From: Eumeta japonica
Lineage: Eukaryota > Arthropoda > Insecta > Lepidoptera > Psychidae
Length of the DNA: 64,000 nt
Direction of reading: 5' to 3'
Assembly: GCA_005406025.1 (NCBI GenBank)
Contig: BGZK01000717.1
Location: 124,001 to 188,000 of the forward strand
Shown here: positions 59,590 to 64,000 of the stretch, one piece after another
Position numbering within the stretch: the first letter of the stretch is position 1
Layout of the letters: every line of letters starts with the position of its first letter
Translations under genes and position numbers: made by a program
Notes under the pieces: generated by a model
The model's input: the letters and a program-made list of their open reading frames with translations, nothing else
Database searches by the model: none
What the model was told of the DNA's origin: nothing

Positions 59590-60405
59590 AATCATGATGA
59601 CGTTTACACAATTAATAAGAAAATGTTTAAATAATAATATTTTAGATATTGGAACGACTGCAATTCGTACCATTTTGCGCAGTAAATGGGGTGTTAGAAA
59701 ACTATTTTCCCGTTGGGTACCCCATAATTTGCTTAAGAGCAAAAGATAGCTCGTGTTAATTTGTGCCGGTCTGCTTTACAACGCTTCAAAGGAGAGAAAA
59801 ACCAAAACCGTTTATAACATCATCTCAGATGACGACACAAATTTTCAGGCACATTTACTCAAATGTGCTTGAAAAAAAAAACACTAATCGTCAATTAGGC
59901 TCTTTGGAGACGAGCTCAAGCTAACAGAAATAGTGCGTTCCCGCAGCATGCCTAAGAAAATGGTCGCTTCGTTTGCATCGGAAAAAGAGCACGTTACCAC
60001 AATTCCATCACAGGAACACAGAACGCCGCCAATTGGTGCACAATTGTTTGTTTGCTAGAAATGAAAACTATGTACAGATAAATAACCCGAAACGTTGCAT
60101 CATGTTACGTCATAATAATGCAAAACTCCAAATCCACTTATAAAACTAATAAGACTTTTTGGGGCAGAAAAAATGTTTAATTGTTGACCCATCTCCGTAC
60201 AGTCTAGACCTGAGCCCTAATAATTTCTTTGCATATCCGATAATCAAAGGTTTATCACGTGATCAGCGGTCTAAGATCTCGAAGCAGAAACAGAAACTTA
60301 CAAATCCGCCGTTTTGTCAACATCAAATTCAGACTGGACTTTTTGTTTCAATGAGTAATTTTATCGAACTAAATTGTAATGGAGAATATTTTTAACAGCA
60401 AAGAA
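59590..60405 (+). pseudogene. Mariner transposase, decayed (MNLTR-type lineage)
   Basis: Pieces in order: TTAIRTILRSKWGVRKLFSR and WVPHN (second helix-turn-helix and the conserved WVPH motif, to 59730), a decayed ARVNLCRS..LQRF stretch, NIISDDD where the first catalytic motif is expected, RSMPKKMVASFASEKEHVTT near 59940, LRHNNAK where HDNA is expected, PSPYSLDLSPNNFF, and a tail IELNCNGEYF ending near 60392. The second and third catalytic aspartates read as asparagine (HNN and PNN). Several frame changes are present and no terminal repeats are recognised. Probably the same lineage as the N-terminal fragment at 593-907. Confidence 0.85.
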
Positions 60406-60539
60406 ATAATTTAGATACGTCCTGCAACTTTTCGTTTTTATTGCTGATCATTTTGGTAGGCTTATTAAGTAACGCTGGAAGCTCGTTTCGTAACATTCTA
60501 AAGTTATAAAATTATTAGAAATAACTAAGTAAATTAAAC
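60406..60539. other. Spacer
   Basis: Nothing recognised. Confidence 0.4.
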
Positions 60540-60730
60540 GTCACCTTTAGACGATTCAGATATTCGCTCTGTCTCCGCACACGAGGAGTGAGAGGCTCCG
60601 AGACCTCGTGCTGCACTGATCGTGTCCGGCCCCACAAAACGAATGAGACGATCAGCTGTCGGCGGCCGCGGCCGCGACGCGCGATCGGCCGGCCGTATCG
60701 CGCCATCGGTAATTTGGTAATAAAATGAAA
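60540..60730. promoter_or_regulatory. GC-rich island
   Basis: GTCGGCGGCCGCGGCCGCGA and CGATCGGCCGGCCGTATCGC, followed by CTATATAAATATAC at about 60760. Candidate promoter or enhancer; no transcript start can be assigned. Confidence 0.33.
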
Positions 60731-60839
60731 ATACGCTCAGCTCTTATCCGCACTGCGGCCTATATAAATATACAGATTTCTATATAAATGAGCTTCGCAC
60801 GGAAGAGAAACGGCTTATAGTTGGTTTCGCTTGGCGAAC

Positions 60840-61330
60840 GAGTATCCACCGTGAACGTGCACCGATCCATGGTCAGGTTCACGATCGGTTTTATTTGGTA
60901 CGACGCCGTGTGCAAAGACGAGAATCGTCTGTGGTGCTGTACACCACGTCCGGTGCGGCGCGGCGGAGCCTAGAGCGGCGCGTTTCGCGCGGCCGCGGAT
61001 TTAATTCCCTTTAATAAGCTGCGCACGGGCGGCCGTTCCGAACTGCGGCCGTCGGCGGGGCCCGCTAAGGTCGCTTTTCCGGGGCCCGGCCGAGGCATGT
61101 ATCGGATAGCGGACCGCCGCGATGTGCGCGCCGATACGCGGCTCCGCCCATGCTTTTTTCGTGGTTTCTCTCGAGTAACAATGGGCCGATCTGCTAACTA
61201 AATAACGAGCGCTTGATGTATCGCGCCCGTCGGATGGGAACCAGTCGTCGATACCTCGGAGTGAGCCCGATGAATTTCCGTACTCTATACTTATAAATTT
61301 CATATCGGGCTGCGAAGTCTGTCGGGGTGC
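60840..61330. promoter_or_regulatory. Large GC-rich island
   Basis: The longest CpG-rich block in the right half: GGAGCCTAGAGCGGCGCG, CGCGCGGCCGCGGATTTAAT, GGCCGTCGGCGGGGCCCGC and TGTATCGGATAGCGGACCGC. The 100-codon minus frame is composition-driven. Candidate regulatory element. Confidence 0.38.
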
Positions 61331-62559
61331 GTCGATGGCGTGTCGTATTATTATGATTTCATCTTCATCTCACGACGAAATCTGCACAAACCGGACTGTT
61401 ACCGTCCGACACCTCGTTGCAAAATAATGAAACGCTCAGAGGATTTTCCGAGATCAAGGTTTTCTAACACCTCCATGCGTTCTAGAAACAGTCATAAAAA
61501 CTGCAATGTTCCTTATTCGAAGGAGTCCTTTGCATCAGGCTGAAAGGGAACCCTTCGATGGTGATGAACTAGATGTTTCGCGACGGAAATCCTGGCTATT
61601 TTAAGGAAATCTTACATAAGTATTTAATTTTATTTTATTTATTTACATTTGTAAAGGTTGACTTTCAACAAGTTTCTACCATCGAAGGTGCTTTTAAACC
61701 TATTACCACTCAAAAAATATTATCACATGGTTGTTGAGGATGCACGGCGCGTCAGCCATTTCACTGTCGTATGCAGTAAAACAAAACACTTCTACAGTTC
61801 GTTGGTGTCGACATTTACCGGGTTTAAGGATTTATTTATTTCAGCTCGTAGCAATTCCAAAAAAAAATCGAATTACGGCTATCTTTTCGGTAAGACAACA
61901 ATAGCACGGTGATTCTCCCCGCGGTAGCCTGAAAAGGATCTAATTTTTTACTACGAAATGTTAGTAGAAATAAATTTTAAAATGTAAGAAAATGTGGGAA
62001 AAAAAATTTTTACATCATTACGAAACTTACACACTTACACTGTTTGTTATAAATATATAACAAATATTTTGTTATTAGTTCAAAGTATCCTAAATAAATC
62101 CTCAAAAACTAGTTATAAAATAATGTAGAAAATGACTATTTATTGCTATTAGTTGCTAATTATTGCGAATTATACTATCTTTATAAAATGATTCCTCACC
62201 TTAAACACAGCAAATGTTTTGTTGCTAGGCTCAAAATGAAACGGTCAGTCCTACGTAACAAACAAATGAAAAGCTACATTTGGCGGCAAAAAGATTCGAA
62301 GCTTAGCGTAACTGTACGTGTTATATTTTAAAGTCGTTTTTTAAAATATTTTGCTATATGGGGATTTTATGACAAAGCCTTTTATACCTTGCAATAAAAT
62401 GAGTTCCAGCAATCGTCATTAGAAAAAGATTTATTGTTAATAACGGCTCTAGGTGTATGTCACCTTTACACAAGAAATGTGCATCCTAAAATGAGCAGCT
62501 ATTTTGTTACTGGGTAGTGATTTTATCAATGAGTCCTTCAGGCCTAGTGACAAATTTAA
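61331..62559. other. No supported gene
   Basis: Frames at 61340, 61658 and 62143 (62-84 codons) show no family features and no flanking splice sites. The rest is AT-rich. Confidence 0.4.
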
Positions 62560-62685
62560 AACAGAAAATGAAAAAGAGTTATCAAAATCGGTTCACCCAG
62601 TCGAAAGTTCTGAGATAACATACATAAAAAAGTACTGTCAAATTGAGAACCTTCTCCTTTTTAATTTTGAAGTCGGTTAAGAATT
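62560..62685 (+). repeat. Lepidopteran LINE-type 3' tail
   Basis: TATCAAAATCGGTTCACCCAG, CGAAAGTTCTGAGATAAC, then TCAAATTGAGAACCTTCTCC and TTTTGAAGTCGGTTAAG. I recognise this closing string as very common at repeat ends in Lepidoptera. Confidence 0.65.
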
Positions 62686-62706
62686 AGAAAAAGACTTCAC
62701 CAGATT

Positions 62707-62900
62707 TTATCTCCAAGGCCACTTGTTCATGCCATTGCTGAATTTTTTTGGTTTATAGTTTTGATGCACATACGTTTCATCGAGATAAACATTTATTTTC
62801 CTTTCTTGCCTTAATTTCTCAAATTCCTTCAAAAGGATGTACCGCCAAGCTGTTGTTATGTCATATATTTCTAAAAGTAATGACAGTACATTTAGCTTCT
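62707..62900 (-). pseudogene. DDE-family transposase fragment
   Basis: On the minus strand a 64-codon open stretch reads LNVLSLLLEIYDITTAWRYI, then LLKEFEKLRQERKINVYLDE, then TYVHQNYKPKKFSNGMNKW and a stop. The block DI..RYLL..F..LR..(R/G)..(I/V)YLDETYVH is the region around the first catalytic aspartate of IS630/Tc1-mariner-like DDE transposases. Farther upstream (62900-63250) the same strand has only broken remnants. The rest of the catalytic domain is missing, cut off next to the LINE-type tail at 62560-62685. Confidence 0.6.
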
Positions 62901-64000
62901 TTCTGAACTCTAACTATTTTCCAGAAGAATTCTCAACCTCTTGTATACCCAATTGTGCCTTTTAATTCTATAAGCAAACTGCGTAAAGATGATGCTTATT
63001 CTCAAACCAAATAATTTTTTATCTAATTTCTTATAGTATATGTGACAAAACTATCCATATATGATTGAGAACTCACATGTGTTCTTTGTTGTCCTAGGGT
63101 GCACCAAATATTGTTAATTAATTGACATACCAGTCATAACTGACGTTGCTCTCGTGTAATGATTTTCTGTTATCCGATCTGATTTTTATATTTCTTTCAA
63201 TTTTTTAACACATTTTTTAAGTTTCTCGGCATATATATCGAAGTCTCCGCAAATGACAGATGAAGAACATAAATAAAAATTTTGAAAATACAGACACTAA
63301 ATATATTATTAAATATAGACTTGGTATAGTATACAAAGAAAAATAGTTTACTGAGAGAAATTTAAAAAGAAAACTCGCTAGAAGGATTATACTGTGCGAT
63401 GCCCATCAAAATTGTAAATAAACGTTCTTTTTTCTTGAAAACTTTTTTTAAATATATTTCTGTTGATATTTAAATAAATTTCTAGTCTATATAGTAAATT
63501 TCTAGCCTGGACGTCATTAAACTTGTTATTTTCGCATGTTGTATAACCTCACAACAACAGCGCGTTTCTTAAACTAACAGATCTTATTTTTACATTTGAT
63601 AGTGATTTTGTGTGGTGATACGAAAAATACCTCAAAATGTTTAAGTGTAATTTAGTCTCGACTACCAGCTATTGTTGAACCAATTAAAATGTAATATTTT
63701 TAATAACACGGTATCTGTCGTTTTAACTTTTAGCATGATTTTATTGAAATCGGTAAACCTTTGAAAACACAATTACAGTAATTCCAGTACTTATTTCCTT
63801 TCAAGCTAGACCTATGCACGAAACAGTGAGAAATCTCTAATAAAAAGCCCTTCTTCCACATTTACCGTTTTCATAAAAATCTTTATAAAGTTTTAGAAGT
63901 TTTTAATAATTGCTCCACAAATAACAACTCGAGATGTCACTTTATAAAATAATGGAGTTAGATAAAGTGTTACAGCAGAGATTCGATTTACATATTCAAA
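62901..64000. other. No recognised feature
   Basis: AT-rich. The first 350 bp may contain further debris of the minus-strand transposase. Nothing else is seen up to the window end. Confidence 0.4.

Noticed and set aside
1..64000. CRISPR array, operons, ribosome-binding sites, rRNA genes
   Set aside because: The composition, spliced exons and repeats are eukaryotic (insect); no regular spacer array or rRNA sequence is seen.

Overview
The window looks like non-coding DNA from a moth or butterfly (Lepidoptera). It is AT-rich and has no dense or complete gene. It carries several repeat signatures that I recognise as widespread in lepidopteran genomes: an RTE-like LINE 3' end of the 'GAGAAGAAC..GGCAAGAAACTC' type, a dispersed repeat with the core 'CACCGCCGCCCATGGAC', 'GCCTGCAGCTTCGCCTGCGT'-type ends, a 'GAGAACC..CTCC..GAAGTCGGTT' tail, and mariner relics of at least three lineages. 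Species and chromosome cannot be told from the sequence alone.

The best coding evidence is two small exons on the + strand, at 26040-26175 and 44932-44990. Each has a proper acceptor and donor, and they join in a compatible phase (1, then 0) into 65 open codons. A weaker possible first coding exon lies at 5309-5373. If these belong together, much of the window is intron of one gene with introns of roughly 19-21 kb. I do not recognise the protein.

The exon at 26040 sits between two almost identical copies of a ~470 bp element in opposite orientation (24667-25142 and 27047-27517). A transcript crossing both would fold into a very long hairpin with the exon in the loop. A diverged third copy lies at 11994-12560. 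The element's ends are self-complementary and I cannot place it in a named family.

About twenty GC-rich islands of 0.1-0.5 kb are spaced through the AT-rich background. They are rich in TATCG/CGATA and GGCCGAT-type motifs and contain only spurious long reading frames. They look like candidate cis-regulatory or CpG-rich elements of a developmental gene landscape, but this is inference.

The mobile-element fossils are a mariner N-terminus at 593-907; mariner C-terminal parts at 31640-32042 and 38610-39275 (same subfamily); a nearly full-length mauritiana-type mariner with both terminal repeats at 50305-51556; another mariner at 59590-60405; and a DDE transposase scrap at 62707-62900 (-). Two decayed reading frames, 54228-54866 (-) and 59047-59289 (+), look once-coding but are unidentified. 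The remaining stretches hold short repeats, hairpins, microsatellites, or nothing I can name.
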